DNA of 27,163 bases, from NCBI GenBank assembly GCA_020650975.1, contig JAIPMN010002576.1:1-27163 (forward strand), read 5' to 3'. Position numbers and translations under genes: made by a program. The notes beneath the pieces are model-generated. The model was not told where the DNA came from, did no database searches, and saw only the letters and a program-made list of their open reading frames with translations. Positions within the stretch are counted from its first letter, which is position 1. Every line of letters begins with the position of its first letter. Below, piece by piece: positions 11,798 through 22,978 of the stretch. The stretch comes from Apostichopus californicus (taxonomy: Eukaryota; Echinodermata; Holothuroidea; Aspidochirotida; Stichopodidae).

Positions 11798-12364
11798 TTA
11801 GTTTAAACTTGATCCATCACCGTAGAAATTAACAGCAACACACACACACATTTGCACAGGTTCTATGCTGTGTGAACTATACACTATGCAGTAAGAAATC
11901 GTTATATATATCTGTATCACAGTTATTCCCACAGCAAAACTAAGATCTCTAGTCGCGGGAAATGAGACTTTCCTGTAAAATATACTCGGAGCTTTCCTCC
12001 TTGAGTCACAAGCAGGGATCGAAGGAGAAATGCCAGCAACTTTTAAACAGACAGACTTGGTAACTTCCTGGCAACTGACAGGCTCGTTTCCAGTCTTCAA
12101 ATCGCACCTTTCCTCTTCTTGTAAACAAATCTCTCCGGAGGATAGGGGACCAAGAAAATTGGATGGGAAAGTTTGAAAATTGAAGTTTGATTGACTCCAC
12201 AAAAAAATTGAGGGAAAAAAGAGAGAAAAACAACAAGGCTGAAATGTCTGCTGTTGCCTACTATTTTCTATGCCAACCTGTGGAGTAACACTATTATCAC
12301 ATGTCCTCTGAAGTGTAATATTAAAGCCAGCAGACTTCTCTATATAATGAAATGATGAAACCAA
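11798..12364 (-). other. Unassigned 188-codon open frame in a GC-richer island
   Basis: An open frame of this length is unusual at this base composition. Its middle part (LSSGEICLQEEERCDL, then SVCLKVAGISPSIPAC) looks protein-like, but the N-terminal and C-terminal thirds do not, and no domain is recognised. A second long frame overlaps on the same strand. It could be an exon with unseen splice limits, an alternative first exon of the proline-rich gene, or chance. Confidence 0.18.
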
Positions 12365-12552
12365 AACAGAATCAGAAATCGACTCAGGAGCGATATTGCG
12401 TTGGATCTGTCAATAACTGGTGATAAGTTCTTTATCAGCGCTTTAGAATGTGCTTTCCGCACTTATTAATTAATGTCACTTTTATGACAGTACCTCTTTA
12501 TATGAGTCAAGGAGGTTCTTGAAACAAGACAAGAAAAGGAAATCAACTCTCA

Positions 12553-12590
12553 AGGGGGGGGGGGGTGGGGGTGGGGGGGCAGGAGGGGCA
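12553..12590 (+). repeat. G-rich low-complexity run
   Basis: Long guanine runs are broken by single T or A bases. They could form a G-quadruplex on the plus strand. Nothing else is seen between the 188-codon frame and the 12941 repeat. Confidence 0.8.
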
Positions 12591-12940
12591 AAGGAAAGGT
12601 TGATGTACATAAATCAGGTTTTTTTTGTATACAAAATTACCGATTGTACATAAAGAATGATTTTAAATTAAGAAACAGCCCAAACAGAATGTTAGATCAC
12701 CAGGTCCTTAAATAGCATAATTTCAGAGCAAACTGGCTGCAATATGAGCTAGGTAGTTCTAATGTCAGAATGTAACCATGGCAACTGTGGATCTTAGACA
12801 CAGATGCACACAAGGAAATTTATATTTAGCCCTTTTATCGACAGGTTGGTGTCCCGTAACACACCGATCAGTTCCTAGGCCTTCCTTTCTAACAATGTTT
12901 GCTTCTTTGGTGTGCGTCACTGGAAGGCGAATGGGTGAAA

Positions 12941-13152
12941 TACACACGCACTGATATACTGGAACACTAGTTTATGGTGATACACTATTGTAGGGATGGG
13001 GAAACAACTCACTGCACTGATATACTAGTACACTAGTTTATGATGATCCACTGTTGCAGGGTTGGGGACTTGGGGAAAAAATACACGCACTGATATACTA
13101 GTACACTACACTAGTTTATGATGATGCACTGTTGTAGGGTTGTGTAAAAAAC
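12941..13152 (+). repeat. Three-copy tandem repeat, period about 70 bp
   Basis: Copies begin at about 12941, 13009 and 13081. Each holds gcactgatatacta, acactagtttatg and cactgttgtagggttg with minor changes and small indels (tacactacactag in the third copy). Confidence 0.9.
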
Positions 13153-13287
13153 AGTGGTGTAAAAGTCTGACAAGAGGGGATTGATGGCGGTATAGCCCCA
13201 GGGCTCAAGGTTAATATGAGGACCTGGAAAAATATGGCATACAGAATAAATATACAATGTATAACTCACAATGTATAACTCACATAT

Positions 13288-13539
13288 ATGCTATCAAGAG
13301 TTCCACAAACTGTGCCACCAGCAATTGCAAATAAAACTTCAAAAAAAGCCCTCCTTCCAAACAAATTTCAGGATAAGAAGATAGATCTTTGGAACCCTGT
13401 AGATAGTAACTTGAAAATCACCTTTAAAAATAATTGTTCGAAAAGTACAAGAAATAAACCCTCTGAAGTTTTCACCAGACTAGAAAGGAAAAATGACAGT
13501 TTGGTACAGTTAATAAAGTCTATAAATGAGATTATTTAA
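13288..13539 (+). other. Unassigned short open frame, possible exon or transposon relic
   Basis: Eighty-three codons read SKKALLPNKFQDKKIDLWNP and end in ERKNDSLVQLIKSINEII. The charged, helical C-terminus is more protein-like than most chance frames here. No splice structure or promoter supports it and the family is unknown; a degraded transposon ORF is as likely as a host exon. Confidence 0.2.
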
Positions 13540-13735
13540 CTGATTCTTATTTAAATTACAGTACTCTACTGTAGGCATGGCAGACACAGCTTTGTGTATG
13601 GATGTTAATACATGTATGGGGTGGAGTGTATAGGGAAATGCAAGTCACCTCTCAGAGAGAGAGCATTGATCTCAAAATATATTATGATGCACTATGTATG
13701 CCCTATGTGTGAATGTTAAACTGCCACACAATTGA

Positions 13736-13999
13736 TTGAGTTTGGTCGTGACTTTTTGTGAAATTTATATAACTGTTTTCGAGGTCAGACATTTACAGGA
13801 AGCAATGAAGTGTGACATTTGTGATGAGCCTCACACCATAAGCTTATATAGTAATGTCTCTAGACCGTCACGTAAAACCAACACATTGTCCGACGGATTT
13901 CAGTGTACATCCTCAATGGTTTGCACAATGTACAGTGCCAAAGATGTTTATAAATGCCATATAGCTGTACATACATTTACCATATATATGGATGCCTAG
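13736..13999 (+). other. Unassigned open frame with a CxxC motif
   Basis: A plausible acceptor (gaggtcagacatttacag) precedes the reading EAMKCDICDEPHTISLYSN and later FQC. The CxxC could belong to a zinc-binding fragment, but the later ligands are not clear. Treat it as a possible relic exon only. Confidence 0.15.
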
Positions 14000-14175
14000 A
14001 GCCTTATTTGTAATCAAGATATGTAATCAACAATGTTAAGACTATTAAACCAGCCTCAGTGAGTAAATAGACTGCATTTCATGGAGTTTTGCATGACAGG
14101 AACATGAATCAAATTGATATATTCATAGTGATATGGTGAAAAAAGAAAATGTAAGGATTGCAGTATAATATCATG

Positions 14176-14236
14176 TGGGGGCTGGGAGGGTGAGGGGAGG
14201 AGGGTAGGGTAGGGTAGGGAAGGTAGGGGAGAGGTT
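14176..14236 (+). repeat. G-rich tract with canonical G-quadruplex motif
   Basis: The core at 14202-14219 is four GGG runs separated by TA, a textbook intramolecular quadruplex pattern, flanked by more GGG and GGGG runs. No gene is seen between 14000 and 15240. Confidence 0.8.
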
Positions 14237-15252
14237 GAATATAGAGGTGCTATACTGAACAGTGTATAAATTTAAGAAATTTCAAGTGGTTGTACCCAAC
14301 TGCAGTGTTTAACCCTACTAAAATACTACGGTAGGCTACATGTGCTGAATTTTCCCAGGTACCTTGCCATCCCCTGTCTGACACCTGTTTGTTAATATTT
14401 TTGGCACGTTTCCAAGGAGCGTTTCATGGACTAGAATTAATTAGGTCAGTCAGTAAAGGATCGGTAAAGTTATGCGAATTATTATCTTAGACGTTCAAGA
14501 AAAGTAGTTAAAATATCCCCGTAACAGTAAGTTAGAAGTAAAACACACCTCAAGCCAACTGACTCTTCCGCATGAACAAAACAATATATTCCCCATGATA
14601 CACGAGGCACAGTCCATACCATACACGCATAGCACGATATACAGTAGCTATGGCCATCTTTATGAAAGTAAATCTTGTAATCACATGTTTTAGGCCACTT
14701 GGCATGATTAACTAAATGCTTAATATTGTTTCCATGTTCTTGTAGAAAACTTTAACAAAATACAATTAGTTGTGTTTTTGTAGTTACGTGAGATCCGTAA
14801 CGGACGAGGTGGTTAGGCTATTTGCTATACACTAAACTATGGTAGGATATTATTTTTTCCGTATTTTTGGAAATTCTAGAAAATACTTTCATTTCCCCCC
14901 GCTTAACACCAGATGTGGTCTTACGGTTTATTCATAAATGGGTGTACTTGAGCCTTGTTTACATGATATTAGTTGCAATTAGCACAATATGCCAGTTTCG
15001 AGTGAATATTTCGAAAGTTTTTTGCTCGATCTTTCGTAAAATTTGAAAGGTGTACCAACTTACTTTTCGTACACAATTGGTAATTTCTCTACTGATTTTC
15101 AGAGGTTTTTTTCTATAGTCAAGTGAATACGTTTTTCATTGAGTATAAACTTATCACGAATGCAAAAAAAGATGCGGGGATTTCCAGCAGACAAATGTTT
15201 TCTTTGCGGGATTACCGAGTCAGTTGAAGGGAATCCCGCACCTTAGAGGGAA

Positions 15253-15340
15253 CACTGAACAGCTGTACTGTATCGAGGGGAGAGTCAATATGGCATATTG
15301 ACTCCTCCCCCCCCCTTCCATACAGTACAGCTGTTCAGTG
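15253..15340. repeat. 88-nt near-perfect foldback (nested palindrome)
   Basis: Outer arms of 20 bases (15253-15272 and 15321-15340; starts cactgaacagctg) are exact reverse complements. An inner 11-base pair of arms (gagtcaatatg at 15282-15292, catattgactc at 15294-15304) leaves a one-base centre. The intervening arms are gaggggag and a C-run. It could be a foldback MITE remnant or a hairpin RNA precursor. Confidence 0.8.
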
Positions 15341-15711
15341 CGCATAGTACCGGCCAAATGTTTACTATTGTATAGTGTGTACATGCGGTAGTGCACGTGT
15401 GGTGGATGGGCGGGGGTCTTTGCCCGTGGCAGTAAACCTGAACTCTGATTGGCCTTTGTTGACAAACGGACAGAACAGAAAATACCATGAATCTTGGTCT
15501 GAGTGGTCCATGTCAATGTGAGGGCTTGGCCTTCCTCAGGCTAATAGAACGTGCGTATACATCTACGTATATTATTTATTAGATGAAGGTGGAGTTTGAA
15601 ATGAGTTTCTTCTTATGTGAAATGTAATTTTACGTTTTTGGTTTCACGCTTGTTTCCGTGTCTTTTTCCGTTTGTTTCACGGAACATTAACCAGCCTTTT
15701 CGAAAGTTTTT

Positions 15712-15800
15712 GGTTGTCCGCCGGGCAACCAGTAATTCACAATTTGACAAGTTTTGGTTGCCCGGCAGGTAATTTGGTCGTCTCGGACAACCGGACGACC
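15712..15800. repeat. Palindromic ggttgcccggc / ggtcgtcc repeat
   Basis: The stretch contains ggttgtccgccgggcaacc, ggttgcccggcaggt and ggtcgtctcggacaaccgg plus acgacc. Each is a partial palindrome, and the set is related to 10690-10762. It lies about 100 bp downstream of the donor of the proline-rich exon, so it is intronic. Confidence 0.5.
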
Positions 15801-15898
15801 GCTAAATTGACACACTGCTGAATGTGGAAGACAGTATAAGTGAGGAATTCGTTTTAATAATTGAATAAATTAGTACTAAGTTGAAACAATAAACTCAC

Positions 15899-16495
15899 GT
15901 CATGAATGATGTCGAGCTCGTAGCGGAAGTCCGTATTCAGCTGCTGTGTGTTCCCATCACTGCTGGACGGCGGGTGGAACATACCTCCATTAGGCTGGTG
16001 GGCGGTCGGCGATGGTGTGTCAGGTTCATCAATCTCATAAATATCTTCTCCATCCTCCGGTTCCAGATTGAACTCATGCACCGGATGCGGATGAACAGCC
16101 GAGGAAGATGGCCTCGACGGTTCGGGAGGGGGTGGGGTAGGCCTCGAAGGGGACGAGGTAGGTCTCGGGTTAAACGGTATGTTGACAGGAGGCAACAGAG
16201 GCGGGCGGGAAGGGCTAGAGGGAGGCGATTGACTTGGTAGGGTAGGTGCTACAGAAGGTCTCTTAGTATTGGGAAGTGCGGGAGGGGACTTCCGAGGTTG
16301 CCAGATTGGTTTGTTAGTCGTTTTCGGCAACGGTGGGGGTTTAGACGCAGTGGGCGGGGTGAGCGGTGACGGTGAGATGCGTGAACGAGGTGGAGGCAGA
16401 GTACCGCCAGCCCCCTGTGATTGTTGCTGCTGCTGCAACCTCTTCTTGAGGTCGTTCACCAAAGACATGGTGCGTAAAAAATTGTAGTAGTAGTG
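15899..16495 (-). CDS. Start-codon exon of a proline-rich adaptor-like protein
   Basis: ATG is at 16468-16466, and the exon gives 190 complete codons before the donor ATTCATGAC|gtgagttt. The acceptor in front is strong (ttctttcacgctcccacag), leaving 27 bases of 5'UTR. The protein starts MSLVNDLKKRLQQQQQ. Residues 24-120 are rich in Pro and Ser with SH3-ligand motifs (KPPPLPK, RKSPPALP, PPPPEPSRP), and an acidic patch at about 136-150 contains EDIYEIDEP with Tyr144. Such a tyrosine is a plausible Src- or Syk-family site and SH2 ligand (inference). The layout recalls immune and cytoskeletal adaptors such as SLP-76/BLNK or FYB, but no domain identifies the family, and the rest of the protein lies in further exons. 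Low-complexity coding over 190 codons, clean splice sites and a sensible start make the exon itself credible. Confidence 0.78.
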
Positions 16496-17672
16496 CTGTG
16501 GGAGCGTGAAAGAAAAGTCAGTCTTTAGGTACTGTAAGGTATGGAATTAGGAAACAGGCTATATAGCATGAACAACATAAGATGGTTACCAAGATTTCTG
16601 GATCCATAGAGGTGTGAAGAAGAAGAAGACCGGTATTGAGCAGTCTGTATGGACTACAGACACACTCCCCCCCCCTCCCCACCCCCGCTCACCAATCTTA
16701 CTGAATACAACAGTGTGTATAGGGTTAACCAATCGCATTGAGTAAGAACCACTGCACAAGTATATATACAGAGCATATCATGGATTAACCATGTAATAGC
16801 CATTAATTTAAAATGTTTCAAAACTGAAAAACATGTCACCCAAAAGTTACCATGACTCTATACTTTTTTTAAGGGGAGGGGGGGGGAGAGGGGGTTATTG
16901 ATAACAAGAAGGTGATTAGGAAGTATAATTCAGTGATGTCTTTTATAACAATATGCAAATATAATCATGATGTGGAAAGCTTTGCAGTATATATATCATG
17001 TTCAAAGTGCTTTTACCATCAGTTAGTGCTTACTGTGTGCATCCTCTATAATAACAACTTTATCAACTTATATTTTGATGTTCCTTTTTGGTTTTGGTCA
17101 AAATTATAAGGCAATGCTATATTAGTATTAAGCCCATTGTTTTCGTTTCATCACAAAAACAAAAATATTTCTTCCCAATTTGCTGAGATTGATCATAAAA
17201 GAAATTGAAAATTCTGCACTATGACTATATACACAGTGGAACCAGTATGGTGACCATAGGCTAGCGACATGAACAGTTAGATACAGTATCACTAATTGCT
17301 ACATGTCCTCAATGTGGCTAGAAAGACTTGCATTATATGAATTAAACTAAAGTGATAGGAATTCAAATTAATTACCTACAAAGTACTATCTATTGTAGGC
17401 CTAAAGCAAGTAGCCTTACAAAGATGTTAGTAGACTAGCCTTGTCCCAGACATGGCCTCAGCAAAATCAGATGCAAACACATGATGTACAAGGTTACGTT
17501 ACTGTTAAGTCAATGTTAAGTTACAGTAATGTAAGGCATAACTTGGGCTAAATTCTGCTAGTGTGAGTTCTGTGCCCTCCTGAATGAACCAGGGAAAGCT
17601 CCCTGGTTGCATATGAGTAGGGAATACAATATCACAGCAACATGATTAAAAATCTGCTTTATTGGCTCTAAC
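16496..17672. other. Intron 1 (part) of the proline-rich gene, no other gene seen
   Basis: It contains a C-run at about 16667-16680 and a G-run at about 16873-16897. The short open frames on both strands look random. Confidence 0.45.
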
Positions 17673-17979
17673 TATAGCACGCTATAGCTAGGAAAATTTT
17701 GTGATTACGACATCGACCTGCCACGGTCGTAAATCGACCTCGTAAGTCGACCTTAGCCTGCATAGCTTCTTAACACCATTAGGCTCTTTGCGTAAACACT
17801 GTGTGGAATATGTTCATGTCCACAGTGTAGTTAATCATGCAGCGTTCACACAAAGACCCTCATACCAGAAAAACATATGTGGCAGGCGTTGCAGACTAAT
17901 CGGTAAAAAGAGGTAATTTTACGACCAAGGCAGGTCAATTATGTAATCTCAAAAATCTTTTCCATGATAGTGTGCTATA
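17673..17979. mobile_element. Non-autonomous DNA transposon (MITE) with about 65-bp inverted ends
   Basis: The left end TATAGCACGCTAT...gtgattacgacatcgacctg pairs with the right end in reverse complement, tagcacactat...gagattacataattgacctg, and both continue into the word ggtcgtaaa. The outermost bases TATAGCAC / GTGCTATA fit a TA target-site duplication, as with Tc1/mariner-type MITEs (established pattern). No transposase is encoded. It sits in intron 1 of the proline-rich gene. Confidence 0.7.
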
Positions 17980-18103
17980 ATTGGGGTCTATACAGTAGAC
18001 CTTTAAAACCATTCAGGTTGGCCTACAGGGATCAAACTCAAAGTTAGCCTAACAATAGACCTACCACTGAACCAGGCCGCAACAGTAACCAGTTTGGAAA
18101 TTA

Positions 18104-18535
18104 GTGCCATTCCGCCATAGGTTTTGAAGCTTTCCGCAATATCGGAAAGGCTAGAAACCTATGGCGGTTTTGACCATATTTCGAAGTCATTCAGCAAATA
18201 TATTTTATTAATGTAATCAATTATTTTTATAAATGTCGGAAAATATCTGGAACATTTCACCCCTAGCTCAGGCAAATAATTAAGGCTTCAGAGGAATTTC
18301 AAAGTCATTCCCACAGATATTTCATTAACGTTATCACAAACTGCTATAAATGTTGCTAATGGAAAAGCATGTGTAACATTTTACATAAATATTTCTGACC
18401 TAGGCTACATACTAACATTACTCCTACCCACAACACTGTGCTCTTTCCGCCATAGAAAAAAGTGCTTAAAAATGGCTGTAATATGGCGGAAATGCACTTT
18501 TTCTATGGCGGAAAGTACCGATGGCGGAATTACAC
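18104..18535. mobile_element. 432-bp nested inverted-repeat element with ATGGCGG motifs
   Basis: The ends gtgccattccgccat and atggcggaattacac are inverted copies with two mismatches. Two hairpins lie inside: cgccataggttt (18113-18124) with aaacctatggcg (18155-18166), and a 22-23-base pair at 18443-18465 and 18494-18515. The word ccgccat/atggcgg recurs six times. It lies just downstream of the proposed exon 1 of the proline-rich gene. Confidence 0.65.
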
Positions 18536-18718
18536 GGCCCCCCATCTCTAATTACTGTCTCGAGGTCTACTTAGGCCCTATTGGCCTAACACACAGTATC
18601 CTCAATGAGGCTAAAGTTACACAATTCCGTCTGCTGCTAATACTAAGAAGACCTTACCTAGCGTTAGCCCCTAAAACGAACGCTTTACGATTCTTTGATA
18701 AAGTGAACTCACACTTAC

Positions 18719-19030
18719 CTGATAGTGATGGGCCTGGTTTAGTTATTTGAGAAACTTCATTCCTTCAAGTAGTTCAACATTGTCGTGTGTCGTGATCTGT
18801 GTAGCTTATCGACTGTAAATGTAATTCAAAGAAAGTTCCAAATCGTCGAGTAAGCTGTACGGGACACTGTTTACAATCATAGGCGACTGATTCGACTCAA
18901 GTGTACTTTGAATGTACATTCGGACAGTTGTAGTCCTAATACTCCTTCATTAGTACATAGGTAAAGGTTACAAGTGTTTTGGTTACTTAGCTAGGGGGTT
19001 CAGCTACCGTGTTGGATAGTTCGTTCAAAC
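18719..19030 (-). other. Probable 5'UTR exon 1 and promoter of the proline-rich gene
   Basis: A consensus donor (ATCAG|gtaagtgtg) ends at 18719 on the same strand and about 2.2 kb upstream of the start-codon exon's acceptor. No long open frame enters it, so it is likely untranslated. The upper boundary is not visible and is set arbitrarily. The flanking DNA is somewhat richer in CpG and holds an ETS-like cttcctcttccg at about 19040, consistent with a promoter. Confidence 0.45.
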
Positions 19031-22000
19031 TTTCCACTTCCTCTTCCGTGTTTAGATTAAAAACTTATTATGTAATAGCGCCACCGTTACTGCGAAAACT
19101 TTGATTTTAACATCAATTACAAGGAGACTTGGGTGGAGGAGTGTTTGGATTGCGTGCCCAGGGTCAATCTTTAGCGACTTTTACTTATTGCACAGAATGT
19201 TGAGGGACAGATGCTTGTGAGGGGCATTACAATCTGTGTCCTCACCGAAATATGTCAGCGAAATCACCACTTCTTACCCTGTATCGTTGCATGATAATCA
19301 GCGTTTATTTTTACGACGCTTAAGCCACCACAATTGTGGGAGAAACCCGCAAAGGCTTATGGATTACAACTTACACGTCGGGTGGCTTCCAGTTCAACAT
19401 TTTTTTAACCCATTTATTCAATATTTTTGCTTCCCACCTCTAATCCTACACCCACAGCAGTGCCTTTCCCTTGTGTTTTCTTGTTGTAACCAATCCTTTC
19501 AAAACTCCAGTACCCCATAAATTACAAGTATAAATCTCCCATTCCCTTTTGATTAAGAATATCCCTACTTTAAAGCTACACCAATAGATCAATATAATAC
19601 GAAAATAGTTTGCCACTGTCTCTCATAGTTTTCAGAAAATTAAATTAAATTCAGCTGTCTAAATGTTGGGATTGTGAGATGGGCGCCTGTTTGTTACTAT
19701 TCAACCAACAAATCCAATATTCCACAAGAAGATAAAAATAACAGAAGACCTGATTACCGCATTACCCCTTTTATTCATAAGCTGTAAAACATGCAATCAT
19801 CTACCGGTTAACTTAAATCATACACCTTCTGCCCAATACAAAATCACAACGTTACTTCGTGCGTAGTGTACATTAACCAGGGTGAAATCAAATGAAGACT
19901 TCCAACATATAAAACTTTCCCAAAACTTATAAACCTCTGTTCTTTTTAAACATAAATTTCAACAGAAACAAATAACAGAAGCAACATCACGATTCAGGGA
20001 ACATTGACATCAAAGGTGAATTATTTCATTCTTTATACATGTAAGTTAATCTTGTGGAGATAATCTTGTGTTAATCTAGTTAATCTTGTGCAGTTTGTGT
20101 GAGATTCTCATCTCCTTTCTCTGCATGTGTCAAACATTCTATGCATACTAATGATGGCATTACAGATTACAGACAATGCCAAAAATTGTCTGTCAATTTT
20201 ATAACTTTTTCACTCATGGAAATGATGAAGGTTCAGTGATGTCATCAACATTTGATTCCTGGCAAAGAAAAGTCGATTATGATACATGCCTAGTAGAATA
20301 AATTGACAATTTATGAAGAAAAAAAAATTTGCTGCAAATTTACACCATAATCTGGATGAAAATGAAATTTAAATTTTATGTATCTTACATATTTCTGTTG
20401 CATAACACTTTGGGAACAAAATAACATCCTTTATGTATTAATACAGAGTTGATGTTTCATTTGGGCTCATCTTAATTACTGTAGCAGTGGCCCTGGTAGC
20501 TGCTCACATATCTTGTCTGAGAATTCTGTTGTGACCTGAAATTACATCTACACTAGCAGTTAAACCGGAATCACTGTGTTCAATTTGGGAAGCTTCATAA
20601 TATGAAAAGTTAATTGTCACTGTCACAAAGTTTAAAATCCATAGAGTAAAGTTTAGTATCCTTTTAACACTTAGCACAGGCTTCACATACCAACCCTTGG
20701 AAGAAGTCATTTTTAAAAGCACCGTATAACAAATCGAGATTAGCTTCACACGATCGTATTTAGTAATTAAATAATTTACTTAAAACAACATTTGTGTCGT
20801 TTTCCTTTAGAAAAAGATAGCTACAAATATTCTTACACTAAGCCAATGTAGCTGTAAACTAATTGGAGAACTCCCTAAAAACCTAAAATAATAATTGGTG
20901 TATTAAGGTAATCATCCTCTTCGATCTATCCATGTACAACAAAGTGATATGCTTGGTGGGTCTTCATTCGAGGCTTATGGAGATGGAATAAGGTCACTGC
21001 TTTCAGTTTATCATGAATGAAATCATTCACCTCTTAAAATATCTTAATTCTTAACCAAAGTTAATGAAATTATGTCTAATCTTCGGTTCTACTACGGCCA
21101 GCAAGTCTATTGTATCATGAAAGAAAATCAAAAATTTTTTTTTTTTTTTTTTTACAACAATGTGGAGTACAACAGCCTACTGTAAGTTTTTTTGAGATGT
21201 ATGAAATATGAGTATAACATTTTCTAAAACTTGACTAAATTTCCAACATAACTTTCTCTATTTAATACCGAATTTGTAAATCCCCATGACTTTGATCGAT
21301 TAACTACACCCCCAATCAATCGATCAATCGATTAACTACACCGAAAATAATCAAAACAAGTCTGAACAAAATTGATTTAACCTCAACGAAAGTGATATCA
21401 AATTATTAAAAATTGAAAAGTAAAATCTCTTGACATAGAAAGAGACCACAGAAGCAAAGGAATATATCGAAGTTGGGATCAAAACAATGATTTTACACAT
21501 CAATCAAGTCTGTGCGGAACTGTCGGACACTGTAGTAAATTGATGGTGGTTGTGAATACAAATACTATGATAGATACTACTGATCATACAATATAGATTA
21601 CTTATAAACACAGCTGTAAAATAACTAGCACAAATACTGCTTTGTACACTTATAAGAAGCAAAATGACTAACGCAAGATTGACAAGCAAATTGTAAGAAA
21701 ATTTTGAAAAAAAGAGCCAATACATTTTGTGGCTAGAATAGGATTGGCAAAAGTCAGTTCCAGAAAAAAAAAAAATGGTCATGTGAGAAGAGTAACTACA
21801 CCCACCCCCCCCCCCCAGCAAACCACTGGTAGTTAAGGGAAGGCTAGTAAATTTAACCGACGATCAACGCCGGCCCAGCCAGCAGCACACCACTGCTCGT
21901 TATGCAGCCTGCATACCGCTCACCCTTGAGTGCACACATTCACCGACCCTCAATGAAAGTAATGAGCATCCAGTTCCCAACAGAGAAGCGCTACTATTGT

Positions 22001-22081
22001 TTGTAAACAAAAGCTGTACTTGGCTTTTCCTGGTCTGTGGTTTTCACATAACAATAGCACTCTGACCACAGTAGCAGGAGA
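19031..22081. other. Intergenic region, no gene seen
   Basis: AT-rich DNA between the proposed promoter of the proline-rich gene and the OAZ 3' end. Open frames at 19236-19520, 20504-20749 and 21504-21821 lack protein-like composition, conserved motifs and splice context. Confidence 0.5.
21294..21343 (+). repeat. Short direct repeat of cgattaactacacc
   Basis: Two copies of the word flank a run of overlapping atcgatca repeats (caatcaatcgatcaatcg). Nothing else of note is seen between 19100 and 22080 apart from T- and C-runs at 21137-21154 and 21802-21816. Confidence 0.7.
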
Positions 22082-22087
22082 TTTATT
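22082..22087 (-). terminator. Candidate OAZ polyadenylation signal
   Basis: Reading along the minus strand, AATAAA occurs about 890 nt after the OAZ stop and is followed by a GT-rich stretch (tgtggtcagagtg). It is the best combined signal seen downstream, but single AATAAA hexamers are common in AT-rich DNA. A run of Ts on the plus strand at 22453-22469 lies inside the implied 3'UTR. Confidence 0.35.
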
Positions 22088-22978
22088 TCAAGAGTGCGTT
22101 GAAATCCTTATACACCGTTTTCGTATTGAATGTGTCAAAATACTTTCTGAATTCTTATTTACAAATATATGACAAAAAACCCAGAACCCATCAACTGAAA
22201 TAGAAAGCACTTGTTTGCTATCGCCCAAGTTGCCCTATATTTTAATCATGTACTTTTTCGTGTGTGGATAAATCACCACCGAAAACGAAAATATTATACC
22301 CGTGAAAAGTACTCAAAGTTAAAACCTTCAATCCATCGCCATAGCAACAGTGTACATAAAATACATTTCCTCTTCAACACTATAGCACATACCTTCTAAA
22401 CAACTGCTGGTTTCCAGCTAATTGAAAGTTTTAACAAAGCTATGCAAAGTGTGTTTTTTTTTTTTTTTGCAAACCTATGGTTGGGCTAGATTTTCCAATT
22501 GACTTGATGTTAAACCTGCAGAGAGAATTCTATGATCCTTTTGTGTACAAGTGGCAGCTCATTGTCTGGTTTTCTTTTGTGTTTTAGGAGCTTAATTTGT
22601 GGTCTCATAGTCAGTGCATGCAACTGTCCACAGACTCTTGGAAGCCAGGAAATGTGTGCGTTCAAGCGTAACTCATTACCAGCTAGTTACTGTGTCATTG
22701 AAACTGGGTAGCAACGGCTGGGCCGGCGATGATCGTCGGTTACGAGCCTTCCCTTACAGCTGGAACTCAGTAGAACGAAATACTTCATTCCTGGTTTAAA
22801 TACTGTTCTAGGAACAAAATATTATGTGCTCTCTCATAAAGCACATATAGGAAGTGCCGACAAAAAGACAAACAAAAATTAAGAAAAAAAAAACAAACAA
22901 AATCAATATGAAAAGCCAGCAAGCAGGACCAGGCATAAAGAATGGAAACTAACGACACGAATCTCTCCCAAAGTTACT

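Noticed and set aside
12493-12525. Possible short last exon on the minus strand reading NLLDSYKEVLS after a strong pyrimidine tract (acceptor tcttgtttcaag)
   Set aside because: The phase would fit the 15899 donor, but eleven codons without conservation or a nearby polyadenylation signal are not enough to call.
15902-16240. Plus-strand arginine/glycine-rich open frame over the proline-rich exon
   Set aside because: Antisense of proline and serine codons; the minus strand has the start context and both splice sites.
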